The notes under the pieces: model-generated | Seen by the model: only the letters and a program-made list of their open reading frames with translations | What the model was told of the DNA's origin: nothing | The model's database searches: none | Made by a program: the position numbers and the translations under genes | In this document: positions 1-9,113 of the stretch, piece after piece | Numbering within the stretch: position 1 is the stretch's first letter | How the letters are laid out: each line of letters begins with the position of its first letter | Origin: Pseudomonas cremoricolorata DSM 17059 = NBRC 16634 | GTDB lineage: Bacteria; Pseudomonadota; Gammaproteobacteria; Pseudomonadales; Pseudomonadaceae | NCBI RefSeq assembly: GCF_000425745.1 | Contig: NZ_AUEA01000017.1 | Coordinates: forward strand, 31,744 to 95,743 | DNA length: 64,000 bases | Direction of reading: 5' to 3'

Positions 1-603
1 GGTGCCGATGCCCGTCGCGTGCAGGCCATCGCTGACCGCCTGATCGCCCAGGCGCCCAAGCTGCGTCCCGATTCGGCGCAGTGGAAATGGGAAGTCAACG
101 TCATCAAGAGCGATGAGCTCAACGCCAACTGCGGCCCTGGCGGCAAGATCATCGTCTACACCGGGCTGATCGACAAACTCAAGCTCACCGATGCCGAAAT
201 CGCTGCGGTGATGGGCCATGAAATCGCCCACGCCCTGCGCGAGCATGGCCGTGAGGCAATGTCCAAGGCCTATGGCGTGCAGATGGCGCGCAACGGCGCC
301 GGTGCGCTGCTGGGGCTGGGTGAGGGCGGCCTGGCGCTGGCCGACACCGTGGTCAACTACGCCATGACCCTGCCCAACAGCCGCGCCAACGAGAACGAGG
401 CCGATCTGCTGGGCCTCGAGCTGTCGGCCCGTGCCGGTTACGACCCGAATGCCGCGATCACCTTGTGGAACAAGATGAGCAAGGCTTCCGAGGGCGCGCC
501 GCCTGAATGGATGAGCACTCACCCGGCCTCGCAAAGCCGTATCGCCGCGCTGGAAGCGGCGATTCCGAAAGTCATGCCGCTGTATCAGGCTGCGAAGAAG
601 TAA
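1..603 (+). CDS. M48-family zinc metalloprotease (C-terminal part, 5' end outside window)
   Basis: The reading frame is open from base 1, so the N-terminus, and probably an export signal, is missing. The visible 200 residues carry the zinc-protease motif HEIAH (codons at 217-231) and a downstream ENEAD segment (391-405) that would give the third, glutamate, zinc ligand. This is the HExxH...E arrangement of Ste24/HtpX/BepA-type M48 peptidases. Small M48 proteins of this kind in Gram-negative bacteria usually act in the periplasm in envelope protein quality control; that role is inferred. No TPR region follows the protease domain, so it is a short single-domain form rather than a BepA-length one. 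The stop TAA at 601-603 is followed by a strong hairpin. Confidence 0.88.
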   Translation, partial: GADARRVQAIADRLIAQAPKLRPDSAQWKWEVNVIKSDELNANCGPGGKIIVYTGLIDKLKLTDAEIAAVMGHEIAHALREHGREAMSKAYGVQMARNGAGALLGLGEGGLALADTVVNYAMTLPNSRANENEADLLGLELSARAGYDPNAAITLWNKMSKASEGAPPEWMSTHPASQSRIAALEAAIPKVMPLYQAAKK

Positions 604-611
604 GTGTTGCG

Positions 612-636
612 CGCAAGCCTGCCAGGCAGGCTTGCG
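612..636. terminator. Bidirectional hairpin between convergent genes
   Basis: Arms 612-623 and 625-636 are perfectly complementary (CGCAAGCCTGCC and its reverse complement). The hairpin sits between the M48 protease stop and the stop of the opposing transporter gene. There is no clear T-run on either side, so termination strength is uncertain. Confidence 0.55.
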
Positions 637-658
637 ACCCCTCCCAATGGCGGCGGTG

Positions 659-1246
659 TCAGCCGATCCAGCCGCTGGTTTTCATAGCCGAGTACACCGC
701 CACCACCGCCAGCACGATGAACGCTGCGGCAGCCAGGCGACGAATGAGCGCCAATGGCAGTTTGTCGGCGGCGAAGTTGCCGGCCAGCACTACCGGCACG
801 TTGGCGATCAGCATGCCCAGCGTGGTGCCGATGATCACCATGATCAGGTGCGGGTACTGCGCTGCCAGCATCACCGTCGCCACCTGGGTCTTGTCGCCGA
901 TTTCCGCGAGGAAGAAGGCGATCAGGGTGGTCAGGAACGGCCCGAAACGCCGCGCATTGCTGGCTTCGTCATCGTCCATCTTGTCGGGCACCAGGGTCCA
1001 CAGGGCCGTGGCGGTGAAGCTTGCGGCCAGAATCCAGTGCAGCACCGACTCGGTGAAGAAACCACTGACCCAGGCACCGACCGCACCGGCTGCGGCGTGG
1101 TTGGCCAGGGTGGCGGCGACGATACCGGCGATGATCGGCCACGGCTTGCGGAAGCGGGCAGCGAGAATGAGCGCGAGCAGTTGCGTCTTGTCGCCGATTT
1201 CGGCGAGGGCAACGATGGCGGTGGGGACCAGCAGGGATTCCAGCAT
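659..1246 (-). CDS. TMEM165/GDT1 (UPF0016) family manganese transporter
   Basis: A 195-residue integral membrane protein with the two hallmark EIGDKTQ motifs of the UPF0016/GDT1 family, one near the N-terminus (EIGDKTQLLAL) and one in the middle (EIGDKTQVATV). Each is followed by hydrophobic helices, giving the six-helix inverted-repeat fold of the family. Bacterial members such as MneA export Mn2+ by cation exchange across the inner membrane. I chose the ATG at 1246 (MLESLLVPT) because AGGA lies about seven bases upstream; a longer version starting at 1273 lacks this. The 5' leader carries a yybP-ykoY Mn2+ riboswitch, which supports a manganese role independently of the protein family. Confidence 0.93.
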   Translation of the reverse strand: MLESLLVPTAIVALAEIGDKTQLLALILAARFRKPWPIIAGIVAATLANHAAAGAVGAWVSGFFTESVLHWILAASFTATALWTLVPDKMDDDEASNARRFGPFLTTLIAFFLAEIGDKTQVATVMLAAQYPHLIMVIIGTTLGMLIANVPVVLAGNFAADKLPLALIRRLAAAAFIVLAVVAVYSAMKTSGWIG

Positions 1247-1275
1247 CAGGGTTCCTAAGGGGCGGGTCGACACGG

Positions 1276-1446
1276 CTATGACACGAACGACCTCCCCGCC
1301 CCGGGTAAGGTGTGCGTGTCATAGGTCTTGTCAAACCCCGGACCCGTCTGCGCGGGTCCTCGGGTCGCACGCGCCATGGTCGGTGGACCAAGCATGTTGA
1401 CGCGTACCGGGCGAGCGTGGCGCTCGCGGGAGACTACTCCCCTAGG
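1276..1446 (-). promoter_or_regulatory. yybP-ykoY manganese riboswitch in the leader of the GDT1-family gene
   Basis: Read on the minus strand, the leader has the conserved yybP-ykoY elements in order: GGGGAGTAG (1442-1434), CGTCAACA (around 1402-1395), several GC-rich helices, and TTTGACAAGACCTATGAC toward the 3' side (about 1335-1318). A perfect 10-bp inverted repeat (1315-1324 with 1276-1285) lies between the aptamer and the start codon and could be the expression platform. Members of this class bind Mn2+ and turn on Mn2+ exporters; the downstream gene belongs to such a family. Exact 5' and 3' limits are approximate. Confidence 0.87.
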
Positions 1447-1494
1447 ACGGAGCGGATTCTGCCTAGCCCTTGGACTTTCGGCAAGCCCTGTTTT

Positions 1495-2493
1495 TCACTG
1501 ACGCCGGGCCTGGTAAATCCGGAAGCCCTGGTCTTCGACGCGCACCTCACAGTTGCCCAACGCCGCCTCGATAAGCGGTTTGTAGCGTAGGAAGGTGTTC
1601 GCCACCAGGCGCATTTCGCCGCCTTTTCGCAGGTGTTCGCGGGATTTTGCCAGCAGGTTTTCCACCGCTTGGTAGTCGGTGTGCACGCCGGTATGAAACG
1701 GCGGGTTGCTCAGAATCACGTCCAGTTCAACTGGCGCGGCATCGATGCCATCACCGCTCAGCACCTCGCCCTGCAGGCCATTGGCCTGCAGGGTCAGGCG
1801 GCTGCTGGCCACGGCGAAGGCGTCGACGTCGAGCAGGGTAACTTCGCTCTGCGGGTAACGGCGTTTGACGATGGCGCCGAGCACCCCGGCGCCGCAGCCA
1901 AAGTCCAGCACCTTGCCGGTGGGCAACTGATCGAGATGCTGCAACAGCAGTGCAGTGCCGCGGTCGAGCCGGCCGTGGCTGAACACCCCCGGCAAGCTCA
2001 CCACCTGCAATGGGCCTTCCTCCAGCGCCAGCTCGAAGCGCTGCGCCAAGTCAGTCAGCACGGGCGCGGGCGGCGCCTGCTCGATGCTCGCCTGCCACAG
2101 TTGGCAATGCCTGGCGCTGTCCAGCTTGCGCGCGTGGCCCAAGGCCTTCAGTTGCTTGGCCGCGCCCTCGATACCACCGCGTTTTTCCCCGACCAGAAAC
2201 AACGCCTTTCCAGCCAGGCGCGAGGCCAGGGCGGTCAGCAGGTAGTTGGCCAGCTCGCGGGATTTGGGCAGGAAGACCACGGCGGCGTCGAAGGCGACAT
2301 CCGGCACCTCGGTGCCGTAGTGGCAGCGACCGGAGAAGCGGCTGTCGAGCAGCGCCTGGTCGCCGGCATGCCAGCTCCAGCCATGCGCCTCTGGTAACTG
2401 CCCGAGCAGACCATCCGGGGGCGGCCCTGCGATCAGCAACGGGCCGCGGAACAGCTCGGCCTGGCGGAGCAACACTTCACTGCGCGGGTCCAT
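1495..2493 (-). CDS. rsmC: 16S rRNA (guanine-N2)-methyltransferase RsmC
   Basis: A 332-residue protein with the two-domain RsmC/RlmG layout: a degenerate N-terminal methyltransferase-like half (about 1-155) and a catalytic C-terminal class I half. The C-terminal half has the SAM-binding motif DFGCGAGVLGA (residues 197-207) and the base-methylation motif NPPF (263-266). RsmC methylates G1207 of 16S rRNA in the small ribosomal subunit. The start ATG at 2493 follows AGGAGG at about eight bases. The gene is probably transcribed separately from the downstream transporter, because the riboswitch leader lies between them. RlmG is the main alternative, but the length and NPPF context fit RsmC well. 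Confidence 0.9.
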   Translation of the reverse strand: MDPRSEVLLRQAELFRGPLLIAGPPPDGLLGQLPEAHGWSWHAGDQALLDSRFSGRCHYGTEVPDVAFDAAVVFLPKSRELANYLLTALASRLAGKALFLVGEKRGGIEGAAKQLKALGHARKLDSARHCQLWQASIEQAPPAPVLTDLAQRFELALEEGPLQVVSLPGVFSHGRLDRGTALLLQHLDQLPTGKVLDFGCGAGVLGAIVKRRYPQSEVTLLDVDAFAVASSRLTLQANGLQGEVLSGDGIDAAPVELDVILSNPPFHTGVHTDYQAVENLLAKSREHLRKGGEMRLVANTFLRYKPLIEAALGNCEVRVEDQGFRIYQARRQ

Positions 2494-2544
2494 GGACGAC
2501 GCCTCCTGAAAAAAAGGGGGCGAAGTGTACCAGAGGCGCCTGTA

Positions 2545-3510
2545 TCAGCTGACCACCCGCAACGCTTGCCCGGCGAAGAAACTGCGGGCGTTTTCTGCCA
2601 ATTGGCCGACGATGCGCTGGCGCGCTTCCACTGCGCCCCAGGCCGAATGTGGGGTGATGATCAGCCGCGGGATGTCCGCCGCCAGCAGCGGGTTGCCGTC
2701 GACCGGCGGCTCGACGCTGAGCACGTCGGTCGCCGCACCGCCCAGGTGCCCGCGGCGCAGGGCATCGGCCAAGGCCTGTTCATCGATCAGCCCGCCGCGG
2801 GCGGTGTTGACCACCAGCGCACCCGGCTTGAGCTGGGCCAACTCTGCGGCGCCGAGCATGTGCCGGGTGTGCTCGTTGAGCGGGCAGTGCAGGGTCAGGG
2901 CATCGACCTGGGGCAGCAGCTCGGCCAGCGGGATGCGCTCGGCGCGCGCCGGCCGCCCGGGAATCTGCCCGCTCAGCACGCGCATGCCAAAGGCTTCGGC
3001 CAGCCGCGCTACGGCGCCGCCCAGCTCGCCATGACCGAGCACGCCGAGGGTCTTGCCGGACAGTTCGCTGATGGGGAAGTCCAGCAGGCAGAACTGCTTG
3101 GCCGCGGCCCAGCGGCCTTCGCTGACCGCGCGCTGGTAATCGCACAGGCGCGTGGCCAAAGCCAGCAGCAACGCCAGGGTGTGCTGGGCCACCGACGCGG
3201 TGCCGTAGCCCTGGCAGTTACATACCGTCACCCCTTGGGCGCGGGCTGCGGCAAGGTCAATGTTGTTAGTGCCGGTAGCGGCCACCAGCACCAGCTTAAG
3301 TTGCGGGTTGGCGGCAAGAATCTCGGCGTCGATCACCACCTTGTTGCTGATCACCGCCACTGCGCCTTGCAACCGCTGCGCCACCTGCGCGGGCTCTGTC
3401 GCGTCATGCAACTGCACCTCATCGAAGGCCTCGTGCAGCGGGCTCAGATCGAGGTCGCCCAGGTCGAGGGAGGCATGGTCGAGAAAGACAACGCGGCGCA
3501 GGCTGGACAT
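2545..3510 (-). CDS. D-2-hydroxyacid dehydrogenase (hydroxypyruvate/glyoxylate reductase type)
   Basis: 321 residues with the D-isomer 2-hydroxyacid dehydrogenase fold. The nucleotide-binding loop GHGELG is at residues 159-164; the catalytic Arg is 238 (in NTARGG), the Glu is 267 (VEPP) and the His is 288 (PHSAWG). Such enzymes reduce hydroxypyruvate or glyoxylate with NAD(P)H. After the second Rossmann strand, where NAD-preferring enzymes usually have an Asp or Glu, the sequence is basic (PGRPARAER), which suggests a preference for NADPH. Glycerate dehydrogenase HprA is the likeliest family name, but substrate cannot be fixed from sequence. It is divergent from alkK, with 148 bp between them that should hold both promoters. 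Confidence 0.87.
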   Translation of the reverse strand: MSSLRRVVFLDHASLDLGDLDLSPLHEAFDEVQLHDATEPAQVAQRLQGAVAVISNKVVIDAEILAANPQLKLVLVAATGTNNIDLAAARAQGVTVCNCQGYGTASVAQHTLALLLALATRLCDYQRAVSEGRWAAAKQFCLLDFPISELSGKTLGVLGHGELGGAVARLAEAFGMRVLSGQIPGRPARAERIPLAELLPQVDALTLHCPLNEHTRHMLGAAELAQLKPGALVVNTARGGLIDEQALADALRRGHLGGAATDVLSVEPPVDGNPLLAADIPRLIITPHSAWGAVEARQRIVGQLAENARSFFAGQALRVVS

Positions 3511-3658
3511 GAAGGCTCCGGTGCAGGCAATGGGCAGGGGCTGTCAATCAACCTGAAGCGGTGTGGCAGTGTCAAGGCAGGGGCGGGCACGGCGACTCGC
3601 TCAGCGTCTACAGTGAGGGGCAGCCCTCGACCCATCGCCTGCCATAAAAGGGATTGTC

Positions 3659-5341
3659 ATGTTGCAGACACGCATCCTCGAAGCCACCCCAGGCGCCCAC
3701 GCCTACCCATTGCTGATCAAGCGCCTGTTGCTGTCGGGCGGGCGTTACGAGCGCACGCGGGAAATCGTCTACCGCGACCAGGTGCGCCTGAGTTACCCGC
3801 AACTGATCGAACGCATCGCGCGTCTTGCCAATGTGCTCAGCCAGGCCGGGGTCAAGGCGGGCGACACCGTTGCGGTGATGGACTGGGACAGCCATCGCTA
3901 TTTGGAATGCATGTTCGCCATCCCGATGATCGGTGCCGTGGTGCACACCATCAACGTGCGCCTGTCGCCCGAGCAGATCCTCTACACCATGAACCACGCC
4001 GAAGACCGCCTGGTGCTGGTCAACAGCGAGTTCGTCGGGCTGTATCAGGCGATTGCCGGGCAACTGACCACGGTCGACAAGACCCTGCTGCTCAGCGATG
4101 AGCAGGTATCCACGGCTGAGCTGCCAGGCCTGCTCGGCGAGTACGAGCAACTGCTGGCTGCGGCCAGCCCGCACTATGATTTCCCCGACTTCGACGAGAA
4201 CTCGGTGGCCACCACCTTCTACACCACCGGCACCACCGGGAGCCCCAAGGGCGTGTATTTCAGTCACCGCCAACTGGTGCTGCACACCCTGGCCGAGGCG
4301 GCGGTGCTCGGCGGGCTGGACAGCGTGCGGCTGATGGGCAGCGACGACGTGTACATGCCCATCACGCCGATGTTCCATGTGCACGCCTGGGGCATTCCCT
4401 ATGTGGCGACCTTGCTCGGCCTCAAGCAGGTGTATCCGGGACGCTACGAGCCGCAGATGCTGTTGCGCCTGTGGCGCGACGAGGGCGTGACGTTCTCCCA
4501 TTGCGTGCCGACCATTCTGCAGATGCTGCTCAACTGCCCTGCGGCCCATGGCGAGGATTTCAACGGCTGGAAGATCATCATCGGAGGCAGCGCGCTGAAC
4601 CGCGCACTGTATGACGCAGCCCGCGCGCGCGGCATTCAGCTCACGGCCGCCTACGGCATGTCCGAGACCTGCCCATTGATCGCCTGCGCCCACCTCAACG
4701 AAGAGCTGCTCGCCAGCAGCGAAGATGAGCAGATCAGCTTCCGTCTCAAGGCCGGTGTGCCGGTGCCGTTGGTCGAGGCGGCCATCGTCGACGGCGAAGG
4801 CCGCTTCCTGGCCGCTGATGGCCAGACCCAGGGCGAGCTGGTGTTGCGTGCACCCTGGCTGAGCGCCGGCTACTACCGCCAGCCGGAACAAAGCCGCGAG
4901 CTGTGGCAGGGCGGCTGGCTGCATACCGGCGATGTCGCCACCCTCGACGGCATGGGCTTCATCGACATCCGCGACCGCATCAAGGATGTGATCAAGAGTG
5001 GCGGCGAATGGCTGTCGTCACTGGCTCTGGAAGACTTGATCAGCCGTCACCCGGCGGTGCGCGAGGTGGCGGTGGTGGGGGTTGCCGATGCGCAATGGGG
5101 CGAGCGGCCCTTCGCCCTGCTGGTACTGCACGAGGGGCAGCACCTGGATGCGCAGGCGCTCAAGGCGCATCTGCAGCCGTTCGTCGAGCATGGGCAGATC
5201 AATGCCTGGGCGATTCCGCGGCAGATCACAGCGGTGGCGCAAATCCCCAAGACCAGCGTCGGCAAGCTGGACAAGAAACGTATTCGCCTCGATGTTGCCC
5301 AGTGGCAGGCCAGCGACAGCGGGTTTTTATCGACCCTGTGA
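3659..5341 (+). CDS. alkK: Medium-chain fatty-acid-CoA ligase AlkK
   Basis: A 560-residue ANL-superfamily adenylating enzyme. It has the P-loop TTGTTGSPKG (residues 189-198), the A5-type motif YGMSET (332-337), the hinge region with DRIKDVIKSGGEW and the C-terminal catalytic lysine K536 in VGKLDKKR. It makes fatty acyl-AMP and then acyl-CoA in the cytoplasm, feeding beta-oxidation. The length and the SGGEW hinge match the AlkK-type medium-chain ligases of P. putida and P. oleovorans. The start ATG has AGGGA seven bases upstream. It precedes the DUF1302/DUF1329 pair by 255 bp, a grouping often seen near hydrophobic-substrate catabolism. Confidence 0.9.
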   Translation: MLQTRILEATPGAHAYPLLIKRLLLSGGRYERTREIVYRDQVRLSYPQLIERIARLANVLSQAGVKAGDTVAVMDWDSHRYLECMFAIPMIGAVVHTINVRLSPEQILYTMNHAEDRLVLVNSEFVGLYQAIAGQLTTVDKTLLLSDEQVSTAELPGLLGEYEQLLAAASPHYDFPDFDENSVATTFYTTGTTGSPKGVYFSHRQLVLHTLAEAAVLGGLDSVRLMGSDDVYMPITPMFHVHAWGIPYVATLLGLKQVYPGRYEPQMLLRLWRDEGVTFSHCVPTILQMLLNCPAAHGEDFNGWKIIIGGSALNRALYDAARARGIQLTAAYGMSETCPLIACAHLNEELLASSEDEQISFRLKAGVPVPLVEAAIVDGEGRFLAADGQTQGELVLRAPWLSAGYYRQPEQSRELWQGGWLHTGDVATLDGMGFIDIRDRIKDVIKSGGEWLSSLALEDLISRHPAVREVAVVGVADAQWGERPFALLVLHEGQHLDAQALKAHLQPFVEHGQINAWAIPRQITAVAQIPKTSVGKLDKKRIRLDVAQWQASDSGFLSTL

Positions 5342-5596
5342 ACATCCCGCGCCCAGGTCGGTCTGAGGCAAGCCGTGGCGCAGCGCGGATGGCAACTTGC
5401 CATTGCCGGCAAATCAGCCATGCTTGCTGGCGTCGCAAACCAATCACACGTTAGAGGATTTTGCCGCGTCATCTCGGCGGCCACAGTCCTGGCAGGGAAT
5501 CTTCGCAAACGGATGGGGCGGCGCCACGCGCTGCGTGCGCCGGGCCGTTGCGCAGGCCTTCGCTGCCATAACAATAAATGACATGGAGTAGGGTCG

Positions 5597-7480
5597 ATGA
5601 AATCTGCCAACACCTTGTGGCGCCGGGCCAGGTTGCCCCTGGCGGTGAGCCTTGCATCCCTTGCCAGTCCAGCGCTGGGCGTCAGCTTCAACATCGGTGA
5701 AATCGAGGGCCAGTTCGACTCATCGCTCTCGGTTGGCGCAAGCTGGTCCACCGCCAGCCCGAACCGCAACCTGATCGGCGTCAACAACGGCGGCAAAGGG
5801 CTGTCGCAAACCTCCGACGACGGTCACCTGAACTTCAAGCGCGGCGAAACCTTCTCGAAAATCTTCAAAGGCATCCACGACCTCGAACTCAAGTACGGCG
5901 ATACCGGCATCTTCGTGCGCGGCAAGTACTGGTACGACTTCGAACTCAAGGACGAACACCGCCAGTTCAAGGACATCAGCGACTCGAACCGCAAGGAAGG
6001 CGCCAAGTCTTCGGGGGCCGAGCTGCTCGACGCCTTCGTCTACCACAATTACTCCATCGCCGATCAACCCGGCTCGGTGCGTTTCGGCAAGCAGGTGGTG
6101 AGCTGGGGCGAGAGCACCTTCATCGGCAATGGCATCAACGCTATCAACCCGATCGACGTGGCAGCGTTTCGCCGGCCTGGTGCGGAAATCAAGGAAGGCC
6201 TGATTCCGGTCAACATGTTCTACGTGTCCCAGAGCCTGACCGACAACCTCTCCGCCGAGGCCTTCTACCAGCTGGAATGGGACCAGACGGTGGTCGACAA
6301 CTGCGGCACGTTCTTCTCCCAGCCCGATATCATCGCCGACGGCTGCAACAACAATCTGCGCGTGCTCAACAGCAGCCGCAGCCTGCCCCTGGCGGCGCAA
6401 GGGTTTCTGGCCAGCCAGGGTGTAGACGTCAACGAAGAGGGCGTGCGCGTGGCCCGTGGCGGCGACCGCGACGCCCGCGACAGCGGCCAGTTCGGGGTCG
6501 CCTTGCGCTACATGTTCGACCCGCTGGACACCGAGTTCGGCGCCTACTTCATGAACTACCACAGCCGTGCGCCGATCTTCAGCGCCACCGGCGCGCCGGC
6601 CTCGGTGTTCCAGGGCGTGGCCGGCCTGCCGCCGGCGCTGCGGGCGCTGGCGCCGCTGATCGTCGCTGGCAACTCGCAGTACTTCGTCGAGTACCCGGAA
6701 GATATCCGCCTGTACGGCCTGAGCTTCTCCACCACCTTGCCCACCGGCACGGCCTGGAGCGGCGAACTCAGCTACCGACCCAACGCCCCGGTACAGCTCA
6801 ACACCACCGATATTCTGTTCTCCGGGGTCAAGCCGCTGGGCGGCGCCCTGAGCAACGCCTCCTTGCTCAACGGCGTGCCCGGTCAGGACCTGCATGGCTA
6901 CCGACGCAAGGAAGTGACGCAGTTTCAGACCACCCTGACGCACTTCTTCGACCAGGTGATGGGCGCCAGCCGCATGACCCTGGTCGGCGAGCTGGGCATC
7001 ACCCATGTCGGCGGTCTGGAAAGTGCCCACGACACCCGCTACGGCCGCGACCCGGTGTTCGGCCCAGGCCCGTTGCCCGACACCGGCGGGCAGAACACCT
7101 GCCAGGCGCTCAACGCCAGCACCATCGGCGGCGCCGGCGCGGGCGCCTCGACCAGCAACCTCAGCCGCAAGTGCGAGAACGACGGCTACACCACCAGCAC
7201 TTCGTGGGGCTACCGTACCCGAGTGATCTGGGACTACCCCGACGTCTTCGCCGGGGTCAACCTCAAGCCCAGCGTGGCCTGGTCGCACGATGTGTCCGGC
7301 TACTCGCCAGGCCCGGGTGGCAACTTCGAGGAAGGGCGCAAGGCGGTCAGCCTGGGCGTGGACGCCGAGTACCAGAACACCTACACGGCGAGCCTTTCGT
7401 ACACCAACTTCTTCGACGGCAAGTACAGCACCGTGGATGACCGCGACTTCGTCGCCCTCAGCTTCGGCGTCAACTTCTAA
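5597..7480 (+). CDS. DUF1302 family outer-membrane protein
   Basis: A 627-residue exported protein. Residues 1-29 form a signal peptide (basic start, hydrophobic core, cleavage near SPALG). The mature protein is rich in alternating aromatic/polar strands and ends in a phenylalanine after a beta-strand (LSFGVNF), the usual signature of an outer-membrane beta-barrel. DUF1302 proteins typically pair with DUF1329 proteins, as here with only 24 bp between them. They are repeatedly found beside genes for esters, steroids or fatty acids, so a role in hydrophobic substrate handling at the outer membrane is a reasonable inference but unproven. A GGAGTAGG ribosome-binding site precedes the ATG. Confidence 0.88.
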   Translation: MKSANTLWRRARLPLAVSLASLASPALGVSFNIGEIEGQFDSSLSVGASWSTASPNRNLIGVNNGGKGLSQTSDDGHLNFKRGETFSKIFKGIHDLELKYGDTGIFVRGKYWYDFELKDEHRQFKDISDSNRKEGAKSSGAELLDAFVYHNYSIADQPGSVRFGKQVVSWGESTFIGNGINAINPIDVAAFRRPGAEIKEGLIPVNMFYVSQSLTDNLSAEAFYQLEWDQTVVDNCGTFFSQPDIIADGCNNNLRVLNSSRSLPLAAQGFLASQGVDVNEEGVRVARGGDRDARDSGQFGVALRYMFDPLDTEFGAYFMNYHSRAPIFSATGAPASVFQGVAGLPPALRALAPLIVAGNSQYFVEYPEDIRLYGLSFSTTLPTGTAWSGELSYRPNAPVQLNTTDILFSGVKPLGGALSNASLLNGVPGQDLHGYRRKEVTQFQTTLTHFFDQVMGASRMTLVGELGITHVGGLESAHDTRYGRDPVFGPGPLPDTGGQNTCQALNASTIGGAGAGASTSNLSRKCENDGYTTSTSWGYRTRVIWDYPDVFAGVNLKPSVAWSHDVSGYSPGPGGNFEEGRKAVSLGVDAEYQNTYTASLSYTNFFDGKYSTVDDRDFVALSFGVNF

Positions 7481-7504
7481 GCATTCGATCAGGACGACAC
7501 GCGT

Positions 7505-8869
7505 ATGAAGAGCACCTCAAGTCTGTTGAAAGTCGGTGTGCTGGGGCTGTCTTTGCTGAGCACCGGGGTCATGGCCGCAGTGTCGGCCGGCGAAGCGGCC
7601 AAGCTTGGCACCAGCCTGACGCCGATGGGCGCCGAGAAGGCCGGCAATGCCGACGGCTCGATCGGCCCGTGGGAGCCATTGGCGAAGACCGCCGGCAGTG
7701 TCGACGCCAAGGGCTTTTTGTCTGACCCGTACGGCAGCGAGAAGCCGCTGTTCACCATCACCGCGCAGAACGCGCAGCAGTATCAGGCCAAGCTCGCGCC
7801 GGGCCAATTGGCGATGTTCAAGCGCTACCCCGACACCTACCGCATTCCGGTGTACAAGACCCACCGCAGCGCCACCGTGCCTGACGAGGTGTTCGCCGCC
7901 ATCAAGGAAAACGCCACCAAGACTACCTTGGTGCAGGGCGGCAACGGCCTCAATGACTTTCGCACGGCCATCCCGTTTCCGATTCCGCAAAACGGGCTAG
8001 AGGTGATCTGGAACCACATCACCCGTTACCGCGGCGGCAGCGTCAACCGTCAGGTGATTCAGGTGACGCCGCAGCAGAATGGCTCCTACAGCCCGGTGTC
8101 GTTCCAGGACCAGTTCGTCTTCCGCGACCGCATGAAGGACTACGACCCGGCCAACCCTGGCAACGTGCTGTTCTACTTCAAGCAGAAGGTCACCGCTCCG
8201 GCGCGGCTGGCCGGCACCGTGCTGCTGGTGCACGAGACCCTCGATCAGGTCAGCGAACCGCGCAAGGCGTGGATGTACAACGCTGGGCAACGGCGTGTGC
8301 GCCAGGCCCCGCAGGTGGCCTACGACGGGCCCGGTACGGCGGCCGATGGCCTGCGCACCTCCGACAACCTGGACATGTTCAACGGCGCGCCCGACCGCTA
8401 CGACTGGAAGCTGGAGGGCAAGAAGGAGCTGTACATCGCCTCCAACGCCTTCAAGCTCGACTCGCCGAGCCTCAAGTACGCCGAGATCGTCAAGGCCGGG
8501 CACATCAACCAGGACCTCACTCGCTACGAATTGCGCCGGGTCTGGCATGTGGTCGCAACCCTCAAGCCGGGTCAGCGGCACATCTATGCCAAGCGTGATT
8601 TCTACATCGACGAAGACACCTGGCAGGCGGCGGTGATCGATCAGTACGACGGTCGCGGGCAGCTGTGGCGGGTCTCCGAAGCCCATGCGCAGTCGTACTA
8701 CAACGTCCAGGTGCCGTGGTACACCCTCGAAGCCATCTACGACCTGCAGTCGGGCCGCTACCTGGCGCTGGGCATGAAGAACGAAGAGCGCCGCGCATTC
8801 GACTTCGGCTTCAGCGCCAGCAAGGGCGACTTCCAGCCCAACGCACTGCGCCAGGATGGGGTGCGTTGA
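7505..8869 (+). CDS. DUF1329 family periplasmic protein
   Basis: 454 residues with a clear signal peptide (MKSTSSLLKVG... hydrophobic to LSTGVMAA). The mature protein matches DUF1329, whose C-terminal half resembles the LolA/LolB-like lipid-binding fold; a run such as YEL-RRVWHVVATLK near the centre is typical. It is co-transcribed with the DUF1302 barrel 24 bp upstream and is probably its periplasmic partner in moving a lipid-like substrate. No catalytic motif is evident. A stable hairpin follows the stop, which suggests the operon ends here. Confidence 0.87.
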   Translation: MKSTSSLLKVGVLGLSLLSTGVMAAVSAGEAAKLGTSLTPMGAEKAGNADGSIGPWEPLAKTAGSVDAKGFLSDPYGSEKPLFTITAQNAQQYQAKLAPGQLAMFKRYPDTYRIPVYKTHRSATVPDEVFAAIKENATKTTLVQGGNGLNDFRTAIPFPIPQNGLEVIWNHITRYRGGSVNRQVIQVTPQQNGSYSPVSFQDQFVFRDRMKDYDPANPGNVLFYFKQKVTAPARLAGTVLLVHETLDQVSEPRKAWMYNAGQRRVRQAPQVAYDGPGTAADGLRTSDNLDMFNGAPDRYDWKLEGKKELYIASNAFKLDSPSLKYAEIVKAGHINQDLTRYELRRVWHVVATLKPGQRHIYAKRDFYIDEDTWQAAVIDQYDGRGQLWRVSEAHAQSYYNVQVPWYTLEAIYDLQSGRYLALGMKNEERRAFDFGFSASKGDFQPNALRQDGVR

Positions 8870-8892
8870 GGGTTCGTCCCTCGATATCTGGC

Positions 8893-8916
8893 CGAGCGCC
8901 CGCTGATGGGCGCTCG
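8893..8916 (+). terminator. Hairpin after the DUF1302-DUF1329 operon
   Basis: CGAGCGCCC (8893-8901) pairs perfectly with GGGCGCTCG (8908-8916) around a six-base loop, 24 bases after the DUF1329 stop. No strong T-run follows. Confidence 0.55.
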
Positions 8917-9113
8917 ACATTCGCTTGATGCTCCGCGTCATCCCGCCCAGCTGGCCTTGAGCCACACACGGTCGATACAATGATGGCTCTAAGCTATCAG
9001 TCAGCGGCGGGTTTTTCTCTTTCAGCTTTTCCGTACACCGGCCGATACAGCGACCGGCGGTACGCGTCCCCGCGCGCCATGTCTTCAACTTTTCACTACA
9101 ACAGGTCGTGTTG

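Noticed and set aside
3608..4924. A 438-codon frame opposite alkK
   Set aside because: Antisense to a well-conserved gene, with no family similarity or start signal; it is a GC-bias artefact, as are similar frames opposite pta, fruB and the DUF1302 gene.
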